From Moraxella boevrei DSM 14165 (GTDB taxonomy: Bacteria; Pseudomonadota; Gammaproteobacteria; Pseudomonadales; Moraxellaceae): DNA of 64,000 bases. Under the pieces are notes generated by a model, which worked only from the letters and a program-made list of their open reading frames with translations, did not search any database and was not told the origin of the DNA. Shown in pieces: positions 12,766-22,160 of the stretch. The stretch's first letter is position 1. Each line of letters opens with the position of its first letter. The position numbers and the translations under genes were made by a program. The stretch is from assembly GCF_000379845.1 (NCBI RefSeq), contig NZ_KB903774.1:1-64000 (forward strand), read 5' to 3'.

Positions 12766-12830
12766 TTATTGAAGCGTAGCGAAGTGGGAAACCGGCCCTT
12801 CGTTAAGCTCAGGGAGAACGGCTTACGTAA
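12766..12830. repeat. REP-like intergenic palindrome
   Basis: This GC-richer block contains GAAGCGTAGCGAAGTGGG followed by CCGG-CCCT...AGGG-AGAA-CGG, which can fold with CCCT/AGGG inside CCG/CGG. The segment with TTCG..AAGCTCAGGG..AACGG resembles palindromic intergenic repeats found scattered in many bacterial chromosomes. Only one clear copy is in the window, so repeat status is inferred from its look and would need the whole genome. Confidence 0.4.
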
Positions 12831-12942
12831 CAAAAATTAATTTCTTTTACTATAGCAAAACTCCAAGGTCAAGAAGTGGCAAAATTAGCGAAAAAAACTT
12901 TTGGTTAATGGCTCAATTTTTGGCAAATTATTTATCAAAAAT

Positions 12943-12976
12943 AAAAACCTTTTAACGAATTGTTAAAAGGTTTTTT
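12943..12976. terminator. Strong hairpin terminator for the LysM gene
   Basis: A 14-bp perfect stem, AAAAACCTTTTAAC with GTTAAAAGGTTTTT, around a 5-base loop. It is A-rich on one side and T-rich on the other, so it works on either strand; it lies 46 bases past the end of the minus-strand LysM gene. Confidence 0.85.
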
Positions 12977-13022
12977 ATACCCAATCGATTGCTACTAATA
13001 ATCAGCAACTAGCAATTAGCAA

Positions 13023-14105
13023 TTAGTTTGGATTTGCTAAATAATCTGTTTCGCTAATTGGCAATTCTGCGTTTAGCACATAAGCATAGCTAATATCGTC
13101 AAAGGTTTTAAATACCATAACATGACCGATTTCTTCGCTTGGCAAACGTACGCCACCGCCTTTGACTTGGGCAAAATTATCCTGCACTAACGCACCTTTT
13201 TGGAACACAGTCAACACATCACCTGCACTCACATTTTGACGTGAACCTAGGTTAATCGCTACCACGCCATCACGTCCTGTACTACTGATTGAGTTTAGCA
13301 CACGGATAACACGTCCACCACGGCTGGCTTGGGCAGGTTTTGGGTAAAACGCAGGTGGTAGGTAGTTGCCAACTTCAACAAACACACGGTCGCCTTCACG
13401 CACTTCTTGTCCAAATGATTTTTGGATTTCAATGCTAGATACGCCACTGCTTGCCACATCGGTAACCACACCTGATGCCACTTGGGTAACTTCTAGCCCG
13501 ATAACTTTTTTGCTGATCGGATCAATGTACGGCTCGCCTTCACGATACACGCCATAACGCTGTCCCACGATAAGCGGTACGCCATTGGTGTAGATTTTAT
13601 TACCTGCCCCTGTGATGATATTTTTGTTTTTTGAGGCAATCACATAAGGTGTGGTGTTAAAATGCTCTGGATTAACAATCACGGTACGGTCAAGCCACGC
13701 TTCAATCGCTGTCAACGGAATGGCAGGAATGCTCCCTGCGATATTTTGTGGTTCAGCAGGAGCAGGGGCAGACATCGCTTTTTCCAAGCCTGCACAGCCT
13801 TCGCCTGTATCCACACCGATTAGTTGTTGACCTTTAATCACGCACAAAATAATCACGTCATTTGGATAAATCAAATGCGGATTTTTAATTTGTTGATTGG
13901 TTGCCCAAATCTCTTTCCAACGCCAAGGTTTATTTAAATATTTGCCAGAAATATCCCAAAGCGTATCGCCTTTTTTCACGATATAACGGTTTGGGGCATC
14001 GGCTTTGATGGTCGGTGCAGGGTTGTTTGCCAAGACTTGAGAGCCAAAAGTTAAACTGGCAACCGCAAGGATACCTGTGGTTAATTTTTTTAAGCTATGC
14101 TTCAT
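13023..14105 (-). CDS. Exported LysM domain protein
   Basis: A 360-aa protein with a signal peptide (residues 1-26, cleavage after VLA) and one LysM unit at about residues 41-92 (YIVKKGDTLWDISGKYL...NPHLIYPNDVI), which binds the glycan of peptidoglycan. The rest, from about 100 to 360, is a beta-rich region without a catalytic motif I recognise (GDRVFVE, SAGDVLTVFQKG). Proteins of this build are commonly encoded near def or dprA in gammaproteobacteria; here the gene is divergent from def with a 296-bp gap. Likely periplasmic and cell-wall associated; exact role unknown. Confidence 0.8.
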   Translation of the reverse strand: MKHSLKKLTTGILAVASLTFGSQVLANNPAPTIKADAPNRYIVKKGDTLWDISGKYLNKPWRWKEIWATNQQIKNPHLIYPNDVIILCVIKGQQLIGVDTGEGCAGLEKAMSAPAPAEPQNIAGSIPAIPLTAIEAWLDRTVIVNPEHFNTTPYVIASKNKNIITGAGNKIYTNGVPLIVGQRYGVYREGEPYIDPISKKVIGLEVTQVASGVVTDVASSGVSSIEIQKSFGQEVREGDRVFVEVGNYLPPAFYPKPAQASRGGRVIRVLNSISSTGRDGVVAINLGSRQNVSAGDVLTVFQKGALVQDNFAQVKGGGVRLPSEEIGHVMVFKTFDDISYAYVLNAELPISETDYLANPN

Positions 14106-14401
14106 GGTATGTTCCTAAAATTAATCCCAATTTCACAAAAATTACAAAAATTTTTAAAAAAGTTACAGGGATTTGCATCAAGCGTTTTGTTTTGTAAAAG
14201 ATTTGGCTTAGCATAGCATAATTTTTAGCAAAAGTGGCACTCTTTGTCTATAAATATCGTATTTTTTTGGATTAATTGGTAAAATTTAACAAAATTTTTA
14301 AAAAAATCGCCTTGTTAAGCGACAAAATACCCCTTATGATGTAAAATAAGCACAGAATTTCTGTTAGAATTTCATAAATTATTAAACAAAAGTTGGAAGC
14401 T
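14106..14401. promoter_or_regulatory. Divergent intergenic region between the LysM gene and def
   Basis: This AT-rich gap holds the divergent promoters. GATGTAAAATAAG at 14338-14350 contains a plausible extended -10 element for def. I see no operator palindrome. Confidence 0.35.
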
Positions 14402-14935
14402 ATGACCATTCGTACCATTTTAAATTACCCTGACCCACGCTTACGTACCATTGCCAAGCCTGTAGAAAATTTTGATGCCAATTTACAAATATTAATTGAT
14501 GATATGTTTCAGACCATGTATACCGCTAAGGGTATTGGTCTTGCGGCATCGCAGATTGACGAGCATGTTCAGCTTATCGTCATGGACTTATCCGAAGACG
14601 GCAATCAGCCACAAGTGTTCATTAATCCTGTGGTTACGCCCCTTGTAGAGGAATTATTCACTTACGAAGAAGGTTGTTTGTCTATCCCTGATTATTATGA
14701 TAAAGTGGATAGACCAAAAAAGGTAAAAATCAATGCCAAAGACCGTAATGGCGAAGATTTTGAGCTGGAAGCTGAAGGTTTGCTTGCAGTATGTATTCAG
14801 CATGAAATGGACCATCTAAACGGTAAATTGTTCGTGGATTATTTGTCAAAACTAAAGCAAGACCGAGCTCGTGACAAAGTACGAAAAGTCATCAAACAAC
14901 GTGAAAAAGATGCTGAACACAAAAAAGTGCGATAA
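14402..14935 (+). CDS. def: Peptide deformylase
   Basis: This 177-aa iron/zinc enzyme removes the formyl group from the N-terminal methionine of new proteins. All three family motifs are present: GIGLAASQ near residue 45, EGCLSIP (metal Cys) near 90, and QHEMDHLNG (two metal His and the catalytic Glu) near 132. I take the ATG at 14402, with GGAAG just upstream; an in-frame TTG at 14393 is less likely. It is followed nine bases later by hisB, with which it is probably co-transcribed. The usual partner fmt is not adjacent. Confidence 0.97.
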   Translation: MTIRTILNYPDPRLRTIAKPVENFDANLQILIDDMFQTMYTAKGIGLAASQIDEHVQLIVMDLSEDGNQPQVFINPVVTPLVEELFTYEEGCLSIPDYYDKVDRPKKVKINAKDRNGEDFELEAEGLLAVCIQHEMDHLNGKLFVDYLSKLKQDRARDKVRKVIKQREKDAEHKKVR

Positions 14936-14944
14936 GGAATAACG

Positions 14945-15556
14945 ATGAAAACGCGTCCATTACACCCTCCCCGCACCGCTACGGTAGAACGCAACACCGC
15001 CGAAACCCAAATTACGGTGTCTATTAACCTTGATGGTACAGGGGTTGGTACGATTGACACTGGCGTGCCATTTCTTGACCATATGCTTGACCAAATCAAA
15101 CGCCACGGATTGATTGACCTTGACATTAAATGTAACGGCGACACCCATATTGACGACCACCATAGTGTGGAAGACGTGGGCATTACCCTTGGGCAAGCCT
15201 TTAAACAGGCGATTGGCGACAAAAAAGGCATCGTACGTTATGGGCATTTTTATGCACCGCTTGATGAGAGCCTAAGCCGTGCGGTAGTAGATATTTCAGG
15301 TCGCCCTGGTTTGCACATGGATATTCCGTTTACACGAGCGATGATTGGCAGGTTTGATGTGGATTTGTTTAGCGAGTTTTTTTATGGTTTTGTCAACCAC
15401 GCGATGATTACCGTGCATCTTGATAATCTCAAAGGCAAAAACAGTCATCATCAGATTGAAAGCACCTTTAAGGCGTTCGCTCGTGCGTTACGCATGGCGG
15501 TGGAATATGATAAGCGTGCGTTAGATAGATTGCCAAGCACCAAAGAGAGTTTGTAA
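14945..15556 (+). CDS. hisB: Imidazoleglycerol-phosphate dehydratase
   Basis: This 203-aa Mn-dependent enzyme carries out the sixth step of histidine synthesis, converting IGP to imidazole-acetol phosphate. It has the metal-binding repeats FLDHML and [10 protein letters not shown] in the first half and [10 protein letters not shown] plus [15 protein letters not shown] in the second. It is the monofunctional type without the phosphatase domain found in enterobacteria. It starts nine bases after def and has no other his gene beside it, so the his pathway is scattered in this organism. Confidence 0.96.
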   Translation: MKTRPLHPPRTATVERNTAETQITVSINLDGTGVGTIDTGVPFLDHMLDQIKRHGLIDLDIKCNGDTHIDDHHSVEDVGITLGQAFKQAIGDKKGIVRYGHFYAPLDESLSRAVVDISGRPGLHMDIPFTRAMIGRFDVDLFSEFFYGFVNHAMITVHLDNLKGKNSHHQIESTFKAFARALRMAVEYDKRALDRLPSTKESL

Positions 15557-15628
15557 AATCATCTAAAACGGTTAAAGTTTAAATCATTTTACCAAATATT
15601 TATCAAAATTTAAAACATAGGAAAGTCA

Positions 15629-16393
15629 ATGCTCAGCCACGAACAACTCCGTCATTTTCAAGCCCCTGACAACTGCCTTGCGGGCAAAAATATTTTGGTA
15701 ACAGGGGCAGGCGACGGCATTGGCAAAGCCGTGGCGTTGGCGTATGCTCGCTACGGTGCGACCGTGTTATTACTCGGTAAAAACCAATCCAAACTAGAAA
15801 GCGTGTATGACGAAATTGAGCAAAACGGTGGTGCAAAACCTGCGATTTTACCGCTTAATTTAGAAAAAGCCCCTTTTTCACAGATGCAAGAATTGGCGAT
15901 TATGATTGAGCGAGAATTTGGACATTTGGACGGATTATTGCACAATGCAGGGGTTTTGGGGACGCTTACACCCCTTGAAATGTACGACCCAATTACGTTT
16001 GAACAGGTGATGAAAATCAACTTTACCGCCCCATTTATGCTGACCCAAGCCTTATTTCCGCTGTTAACCAGTGCCAAAACGGCATCGATTATTTTTACGT
16101 CCAGTGGCGTTGCCAAACCACGGGCGTTTTGGGGAGCGTATGCCTTATCCAAACAGGGTTTAGAAGGTATGAGCGATATTTTCACTCAAGAAACTCAAAA
16201 AACCACCTGCCTACGTTTTAACTGTATCAATCCAGGGGCAACTCGCACCCAAATGCGTGCCACCGCCTATCCGAGCGAAAACCCGAACACGCTCAAGGCT
16301 CCTGAAGACTTGCTCAACGCCTACATCGCTTTAATGAGTGATGAAACCATAGATATCAAAGGGCAAGTGATTGATTTACAACCAAAAAGTTAA
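15629..16393 (+). CDS. YciK-family short-chain oxidoreductase
   Basis: A 254-aa SDR enzyme with a Rossmann fold. The cofactor motif GAGDGIGKAVA is near residue 26, the structural NAG motif (LLHNAGVLG) near 107, and the catalytic Ser and Tyr-x-x-x-Lys (SSGVAKPRAFWGAYALSK) near 160-180. Full-length similarity in style is to YciK, an NAD(P)-dependent oxidoreductase of unknown substrate. AGGAAAG at 15619-15625 supports the ATG at 15629. The kinase gene follows after 63 bases on the same strand. Confidence 0.85.
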   Translation: MLSHEQLRHFQAPDNCLAGKNILVTGAGDGIGKAVALAYARYGATVLLLGKNQSKLESVYDEIEQNGGAKPAILPLNLEKAPFSQMQELAIMIEREFGHLDGLLHNAGVLGTLTPLEMYDPITFEQVMKINFTAPFMLTQALFPLLTSAKTASIIFTSSGVAKPRAFWGAYALSKQGLEGMSDIFTQETQKTTCLRFNCINPGATRTQMRATAYPSENPNTLKAPEDLLNAYIALMSDETIDIKGQVIDLQPKS

Positions 16394-16456
16394 TTTGTAA
16401 CTTGATTAAATCTGATTAAATCCAATTAAAGAAGTGGCTAAAATTTGGGGAAAACC

Positions 16457-19400
16457 GTGGCAAGACGCTTTCGCTTAGATTTTTCAACTGCCTATGGGCA
16501 ATTGATTTTATTGGTATTTTTGCCAATTAGCGTGCTTGCAATGGTCGGTGGCGTGCTGGTATTGTACGATACCAGCCGTGCAGGGCGAATTATCCAAAAA
16601 GCCAATGCTGATACCTTGTTAAATCAATACCAAACATTTGCTTATGACTATGCCAAAGATTTACAACAAATTAACCAAAATTTAAGTCAAAATCTGCCAA
16701 ATTCTTCAGAAAATATTGATAAAAATTTAAGCAAAAAACAGCTTGCCGAACTACAACAGTCTTTATTAACCCCTTTACAAAACACCATTCAAGACCCCCA
16801 TTTACAAGGGTTTTTAATTGTCAATGACAATGCACAGATATTGTTAAGTTTTGGTAATATTTATCCGCTTGATGTTCAGATAGATGATAACATTGCCAAA
16901 ACCCGTGATTTGTTAAAAAATGCCAATAACCACACGCCAACCAGTGATTTTTATCTAAAAGGCAGTTTAAGCAACCATCCAACGCCAGCAGAAAATGCGG
17001 TGATGCAGTTTTTAAGCCATTTTAGCAAGCAAGACGATTATTTACTTGATACAGGTGACAGTACGTTGTATGCTAAGTCCTTGATATTGAGTGAAAATCA
17101 CGAAAAAACTGAGAATTTATGGATTGTTGTCAATGTGGATAATGAACCGCTCAAAATCGCCCGTTATCAGGTGCTGCTTGCCCTTGCGATTACAGGGCTG
17201 TTGACAATTTTGTTATTGTTGCTCTCCATTCATGTGTACGCTAGACGTTGGATTACACCGATTTATGAAATGCGACTGCATTTGCAACGCACCAATGCCA
17301 ATAATTTATATAAGCCCATGACGGTCAATTCTAGCGGTGAAATCAACCAGTTACAGCAAGATCTGGTCAAAACCTTACGCCGATTGCACACCAGTTTTCA
17401 AGATTTAAAAAATCATGCGGAACAGACCGAAGATGATTTACGCCTTGCCTTTGATGAAATGGAAATGCAAAATATTTCTATTCGCAATGCTCGTGATGCT
17501 GCCGTGTCTGCTAGCCAAACCAAATCAGCTTTTTTGGCAAATATCAGCCACGAATTACGCACGCCGTTAAACAGTATTGATGGCTTTATCAACCTATTAT
17601 CAAGGCATGGCGGGCTAACCCATGAGCAAGATTTATATGTACAAACTATTCGCAAATCATCAGCACATTTATTAGCATTGGTAAATGATGTATTGGATTT
17701 TTCTAAAATTGAGGCAGGAAAATTAATTTTAGACAATCATGAATTGGATTTGTATGCGACAATTTATGACGTGGTAGATATGCTATCGCCTGTGTCGGCG
17801 GAAAAAGGCTTACGATTGGCGGTTTTTTTTTACGATGATGTGCCACGTTATTTGTTGGGCGATGCGTTACGCATTAAACAAGTGTTGACAAATTTGGTAA
17901 ATAACGCCATTAAATTCACCGATGAAGGGGAAGTGCTGGTACGTGTCAGCCTTGATGATATTCAAGATAACACCTTGCACATCAGCGTTCAAGATACAGG
18001 GCGTGGTATTGACCCGCAACACCAAAAACTGCTATTTCAAAGTTTTTCACAGGGCGATCCGTCTATCACCCGTCAATACGGTGGTACGGGGCTTGGCTTG
18101 GTGATTTCAAAGCAGTTAAGCTACCTGATGGGTGGTGAAATCGGCTTTTTTGACAATACTGATAGCCATAACAGCAACAGTTACGATAATCACGATAGCC
18201 ATTCGATAGGCTCAACGTTTTGGTTTACTTTGCCGATTGCGATTAGCGAGCAACAGCGAACGATTGATGAAACGTCATTTTTTGACATTTGGGAAGTACC
18301 AAAACATCTGCAACCGATGGATTTAACAAATAATTCTGTTAAAACAAAACCATTGCAAATTTTAGTTTGGATAGAACATCATGCCAGTTTACAAGTACTT
18401 CGTGGTAGTTTGCAAAATTTAGCAGTGGTATTGAATTTTACCAATTCATTAAGTCATTTGTTAGAAATGTTAAATGAACCGAACTCTTGGGATTGGGTGT
18501 TGGTGGATAAAGGTGTTGCCGAAGATACCGCATCGTTGTTAAGTCAAATTCGCCGACATTATTCGGGAAAATTGGCATTATTCGCCTATCATGTCAACCT
18601 TGACCCTGCGTTATTACAACAATTCCAAGTACAAAGCTTGTATCAACCGCTTGACCGCCGTCAGTTGTACCAACTGTTAGACGACAACCCAAATTCACAC
18701 ACCGAGCCAAATTTACCGCAATGGCAAGGGGCGTGCGTGTTGGCGGTTGACGACCATTTACCAAATTTATTGGTGATAGAAGCCTTGTTAAATGAGCTTG
18801 GCGTGGCAGTAGTAACGGCGAATAGTGGTTTTGAAGCGGTGGAATATATGCGAAATAGCCTGCAGTTATCAGGTGAAAATAACAACGATTGGCAAAAAAT
18901 TGATTTGATTTTTATGGATATTCAAATGCCCAAAATGTCAGGCAAACAAGCATCGCTACAAATCCGCCATCTTGAAAAACTAACGAACGAACAACATCAC
19001 CGTCAATCACACACACCGATTGTTGCCTTGACTGCTCACAGCTTATCTGATGAGCGGGCGAAATTACTCTCCGCAGGTATTGACGACTATGTTGGCAAAC
19101 CAATTAACCAAACACAGCTTATTCAAGTGTTACAACATTGGCTAACCAACAATCAACAACGCCCCCGATTAAGCGACAAGCTAAAAAGCCCAAGCGTAGA
19201 AAAAAGGGTAGAAAAAAATGAAAAACGAGAAACCACAGAAAATCTTGAAAAAATCACAGATCTGGCGGTGATTGATTGGCAAGATGCGTTAAATCGGGTG
19301 GCTGGCAAAGCAGATTTGGCGAGCAATTTATTAATGCTGATGATTGAAACCAGTGGCAAAGACAAAGTCGAACTCATGCAGGCATGGCAAGCCCACGACC

Positions 19401-19678
19401 GTGAAATGTTGGCAAATATCGCCCATCGGATTTTGGGAGCGAGCCGTTACACGGGCGTGCCACAGCTACGCCACGCCAGTCAACACCTAGAAGACAAATG
19501 CCTACTCAATGTGCAAAACACGTCGCCCACCCAATTTGCCATGCTCTCGCCATATTACGACGCACTGGTACAAGCGTTGGATAACTTGATTGGCGTGGAC
19601 ACTGATGATTATCCGATGCTAAAAACCGATGAAATCAACCCAAGCGATGCCAATGACATGGCGTGGAAAATGATTTAA
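16457..19678 (+). CDS. barA: Tripartite hybrid sensor histidine kinase, BarA/GacS-like
   Basis: A 1073-aa membrane sensor. Helices at about 14-38 and 237-262 flank a periplasmic sensor region, followed by HAMP. The kinase H-box ISHELRTPLN has its His near 365, and a GHKL ATPase follows (DTGRGID, GTGLGL). A degenerate receiver lies at about 635-750, then a true receiver (VDDH near 762, phospho-Asp in FMDIQMPKMSG near 820) and a C-terminal HPt (AHRILGASRYTG, near 988). In relatives this type phosphorylates UvrY/GacA, which is not here. I choose GTG at 16457, with GGGG six bases upstream; TTG at 16445 is the alternative. The ATPase carries a short His/Asp/Ser/Asn-rich insert near residues 565-585. 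Confidence 0.9.
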   Translation: MARRFRLDFSTAYGQLILLVFLPISVLAMVGGVLVLYDTSRAGRIIQKANADTLLNQYQTFAYDYAKDLQQINQNLSQNLPNSSENIDKNLSKKQLAELQQSLLTPLQNTIQDPHLQGFLIVNDNAQILLSFGNIYPLDVQIDDNIAKTRDLLKNANNHTPTSDFYLKGSLSNHPTPAENAVMQFLSHFSKQDDYLLDTGDSTLYAKSLILSENHEKTENLWIVVNVDNEPLKIARYQVLLALAITGLLTILLLLLSIHVYARRWITPIYEMRLHLQRTNANNLYKPMTVNSSGEINQLQQDLVKTLRRLHTSFQDLKNHAEQTEDDLRLAFDEMEMQNISIRNARDAAVSASQTKSAFLANISHELRTPLNSIDGFINLLSRHGGLTHEQDLYVQTIRKSSAHLLALVNDVLDFSKIEAGKLILDNHELDLYATIYDVVDMLSPVSAEKGLRLAVFFYDDVPRYLLGDALRIKQVLTNLVNNAIKFTDEGEVLVRVSLDDIQDNTLHISVQDTGRGIDPQHQKLLFQSFSQGDPSITRQYGGTGLGLVISKQLSYLMGGEIGFFDNTDSHNSNSYDNHDSHSIGSTFWFTLPIAISEQQRTIDETSFFDIWEVPKHLQPMDLTNNSVKTKPLQILVWIEHHASLQVLRGSLQNLAVVLNFTNSLSHLLEMLNEPNSWDWVLVDKGVAEDTASLLSQIRRHYSGKLALFAYHVNLDPALLQQFQVQSLYQPLDRRQLYQLLDDNPNSHTEPNLPQWQGACVLAVDDHLPNLLVIEALLNELGVAVVTANSGFEAVEYMRNSLQLSGENNNDWQKIDLIFMDIQMPKMSGKQASLQIRHLEKLTNEQHHRQSHTPIVALTAHSLSDERAKLLSAGIDDYVGKPINQTQLIQVLQHWLTNNQQRPRLSDKLKSPSVEKRVEKNEKRETTENLEKITDLAVIDWQDALNRVAGKADLASNLLMLMIETSGKDKVELMQAWQAHDREMLANIAHRILGASRYTGVPQLRHASQHLEDKCLLNVQNTSPTQFAMLSPYYDALVQALDNLIGVDTDDYPMLKTDEINPSDANDMAWKMI

Positions 19679-19705
19679 CAAAAATTTTGATAACTTGATA
19701 AAAAG

Positions 19706-19743
19706 CCAAAAAAAACCCTAAATCAAAATAAGTGATTTAGGGT
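19706..19743 (-). terminator. Terminator for tRNA-Phe (minus strand)
   Basis: A perfect 11-bp stem, ACCCTAAATCA with TGATTTAGGGT around a 7-base loop. The A-run at 19706-19715 becomes a T-tail on the minus strand, 33 bases beyond the tRNA. It may also slow transcription leaving the kinase gene on the plus strand. Confidence 0.75.
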
Positions 19744-19775
19744 CATATATAGGAGCGTCTATGAAAACGAAATGA

Positions 19776-19851
19776 TGGTGGCGTGAGGCAGGATCGAACT
19801 GCCGACACACGGATTTTCAATCCGTTGCTCTACCGACTGAGCTATCGCGCC
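19776..19851 (-). tRNA. tRNA-Phe (anticodon GAA)
   Basis: The minus strand reads as a complete 76-base cloverleaf. The acceptor stem GGCGCGA pairs with TCACGCC (one G-U type position), the D-loop carries AGCTCAGTCGGTAGAGC, the anticodon loop is TTGAAAA with GAA, and the T-loop has GTTCGATC. The 3' CCA is encoded. The gene stands alone, with its own terminator. Confidence 0.95.
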
Positions 19852-19984
19852 GTAATCATTTGAGCCGTTATTAAACCATTTTTTGCCTATCTTGTCAAAT
19901 TATTTTTGCAAAAAAGCCAAAAAAACTGCTTAATTGGTTGTTTTTTGTACAATTTGCATTATTTTGCCAAATTTCACCCTTAAG

Positions 19985-20488
19985 TTAAATCCACTCATAC
20001 TGTTGCAAAATATGATGCGTGGCAGTATCGCTTGGGCTAAATTGGTGAATGCCTTGTTTTTTTAGCTGGCTAATCACTTGCTTTAAAAACTTTTTGGCAA
20101 TACCACGCCCACGATTGGCAGGATGCACTGTCAAATATTGCAAACGGCGATTGTCCGTTAAGCCATCATCAAAACAGCCGATACACGCAATCGGTTTGCC
20201 GTTAAAAAGCCCCAAAAACAGCAGGTTATTTGGATTTTTTTGCACACTTTTTTGTAAAATTGCAAAAATTGCTTCGCCGTTTTCGGCGTTATTTTCCTTG
20301 TTATTTTGGGCATTATGTGACCCATTTTCGGTTGGATAATCTTGGTAAAGAGCGATTAAGCGTTGTTGTAGCTCATTTTCGCTGATGTCAATTTTGTAGG
20401 TTTGGTTGTGTTGCAGGGCATCAAATTGGCGAATGGCAAGGGCTTCTAGGGGCATAAGCATTCCTGTTTTTTGAGTTTGTTTTGGCAA
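19985..20488 (-). CDS. GNAT family N-acetyltransferase
   Basis: A 167-aa protein whose second half has the acetyl-CoA binding motif of the GNAT fold (LTVHPANRGRGIAKKFLKQ near residues 118-136), preceded by the beta strands with LLFLGLFNGKPIACIG. It lacks any clue to the acceptor substrate. The Asn/Glu-rich segment around residues 50-70 looks like a surface insert. It could start at the ATG for MLMPLE about ten residues in. Divergent from the zincin gene. Confidence 0.75.
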   Translation of the reverse strand: MPKQTQKTGMLMPLEALAIRQFDALQHNQTYKIDISENELQQRLIALYQDYPTENGSHNAQNNKENNAENGEAIFAILQKSVQKNPNNLLFLGLFNGKPIACIGCFDDGLTDNRRLQYLTVHPANRGRGIAKKFLKQVISQLKKQGIHQFSPSDTATHHILQQYEWI

Positions 20489-20601
20489 AAAATGAATAAG
20501 ATTATAGGTGGCTTTTATATGAAATTGGCTTGCTAAATGCCAAAGATTTTGTTATTTTAACAAAATTCATCAAAAAGTTAAATTATTTTGGAAATTGTTA
20601 A

Positions 20602-21111
20602 ATGTTACTAAAAAATAAATCCAACTTTAGCCCAACGCATTTGGCAAGTTATTGGCGTAGATTTTGGCAATATTGCTTTACCCCTGTCAAGTCTCGCTCT
20701 TTAACCATTGGTGAACAAAATTTAGCAAAAAGTGTGTTTGGCGATACCTTGCAATTGGAAAATATTCAGCTAAAAACCGCTTGGTGGGTGCTAAAAGGCT
20801 ATGCGGTCAGCCCCAACGGCAATATTTATTATCACCCTGCAGATTGGCAAACGGATTTTTCCACGCAAAGCCTGTCCTCTCGGGCGTGGCTCGTACATGA
20901 ACTTACCCATGTTTGGCAAGTACAACAAGGGATTTCGGTGTTTTTTAAAGCGTTATTTAACCGAAAATATGACTATATTTTGGAATTTGGCAAGCCGTTT
21001 TTGGCGTATGGTGTGGAGCAACAAGCCCGCATGGTGGAAGACTTTTATATTCGGCGCGAACGTGCCGAAAATTGCGAAGCGTGGCGGTCGTGCATTCCTT
21101 TTTTAAGCTAA
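20602..21111 (+). CDS. Small HExxH zincin-like protein (Vgr/DUF4157-like)
   Basis: A 169-aa protein with the zinc protease signature HELTHVWQ (residues 99-106, ligands H99 and H103, catalytic E100). A candidate third ligand, E139, lies in GVEQQARMVEDFY. This arrangement resembles the small zincins found near or inside toxin-delivery proteins (DUF4157 and 'Vgr-related' proteins). There is no signal peptide and no type VI secretion or toxin gene nearby. The gene is followed after 59 bases by the glutamine amidotransferase gene. Family-level assignment is moderate; the function is unknown. Confidence 0.6.
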   Translation: MLLKNKSNFSPTHLASYWRRFWQYCFTPVKSRSLTIGEQNLAKSVFGDTLQLENIQLKTAWWVLKGYAVSPNGNIYYHPADWQTDFSTQSLSSRAWLVHELTHVWQVQQGISVFFKALFNRKYDYILEFGKPFLAYGVEQQARMVEDFYIRRERAENCEAWRSCIPFLS

Positions 21112-21170
21112 ATTTTTACCAAAACCTTATCAAAATTAATTAAAATAAATTAACAATACTTGGAAAAATT

Positions 21171-22064
21171 ATGTGTCAATTATTAGGCATGAATTGTAAT
21201 GTGCCAACCGATATCGGATTTAGTTTTGCAGGTTTTCGCAAGCGTGGCGGATTAACCGACCACCATGAAGATGGTTTTGGCATTGCTTTTTTTGAAAAAA
21301 GTAGCTGTGCAAAAGCCAGTAACGGCGTGGGTTTACGCCTATTTCACGATGACAAACCCAGCCATTCGTCACCCATTGCCGACTTGATAAACCATTATCC
21401 AATCAAGGCGATGAACGTGATTGCCCATATTCGTAAAGCCACACAGGGCAACAATTGTTTGGCAAATACCCATCCCTTCGTGCGTGAAGTATGGGGTGAG
21501 CCGTGGGTTTTTGCCCATAATGGACAGTTACGGCAGGATTTTTGCCAACAATTTTTAGTAAATAAACCAAATACAACCGACCATTACGCACCGATAGGCT
21601 CAACTGACTCAGAAATGGCGTTTTGTTATTTATTAAATGCGTTAAAAACTGCCTTTAATCAAAAGCCTGATGATGCCACGCTATTTGCGTTTTTAACCGA
21701 AAAATGCCGTGCGTTAAGCAAGCAGGGTTTATTTAATTGTCTGTTGTCCAACGGGTGTTGGCAGTTGGCATATGCGGGTAGTTTGCTGTTTTATTTGACC
21801 CGCCAAGCACCCTTTGGGCAAGCGATGCTGTCTGATGATGAGCTGAGCATTGATTTTAGTCAAGTCACGAGCGACCACGACCGAGTAACGATTTTGGCGA
21901 CTATTCCGTTAACCAGTAACGAAACATGGCAACAGATGGCGGTGAATGAATGTTTGGTGTTTGAAAATGGGGCAATGGTGTTCCAAGATACGCCGATTGA
22001 CAAACAATTTTTAACCATTGAACAAGGCATTGCCATTGCACGGCAAGTTGGGGCGAGTGTGTAA
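21171..22064 (+). CDS. Class II glutamine amidotransferase (YafJ-like)
   Basis: A 297-aa N-terminal-nucleophile amidotransferase domain protein. Cys2 directly follows the initiator Met (MCQLLGMN) and is the expected catalytic residue after Met removal. The glutamine-binding motifs HIRKATQG (near 85) and FAHNGQL (near 113) and the GSTDSE segment are present. It has no synthetase domain, as in YafJ/YafV-type proteins whose substrate is unknown. It is translated from an ATG at 21171. The degenerate aldehyde dehydrogenase follows. Confidence 0.85.
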   Translation: MCQLLGMNCNVPTDIGFSFAGFRKRGGLTDHHEDGFGIAFFEKSSCAKASNGVGLRLFHDDKPSHSSPIADLINHYPIKAMNVIAHIRKATQGNNCLANTHPFVREVWGEPWVFAHNGQLRQDFCQQFLVNKPNTTDHYAPIGSTDSEMAFCYLLNALKTAFNQKPDDATLFAFLTEKCRALSKQGLFNCLLSNGCWQLAYAGSLLFYLTRQAPFGQAMLSDDELSIDFSQVTSDHDRVTILATIPLTSNETWQQMAVNECLVFENGAMVFQDTPIDKQFLTIEQGIAIARQVGASV

Positions 22065-22160
22065 TAGAGTATAAGTTTCTGATTTTAAATTAAAAATTCT
22101 TGATAAAGTTTTATCAAATGCATAAGTGTTAAACTTTTGTAAAAACACTTGTACACATAA

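Larger units (their letters stand above)
12586..13022. other. Intergenic region with a REP-like palindrome and a terminator
   Basis: There is no gene here. The part at about 12760-12830 is more GC-rich than its surroundings and carries a short palindromic element (annotated separately). The part at 12943-12976 is the terminator of the LysM gene. The remainder is AT-rich and contains the guaA promoter, which I cannot place exactly. Confidence 0.55.
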
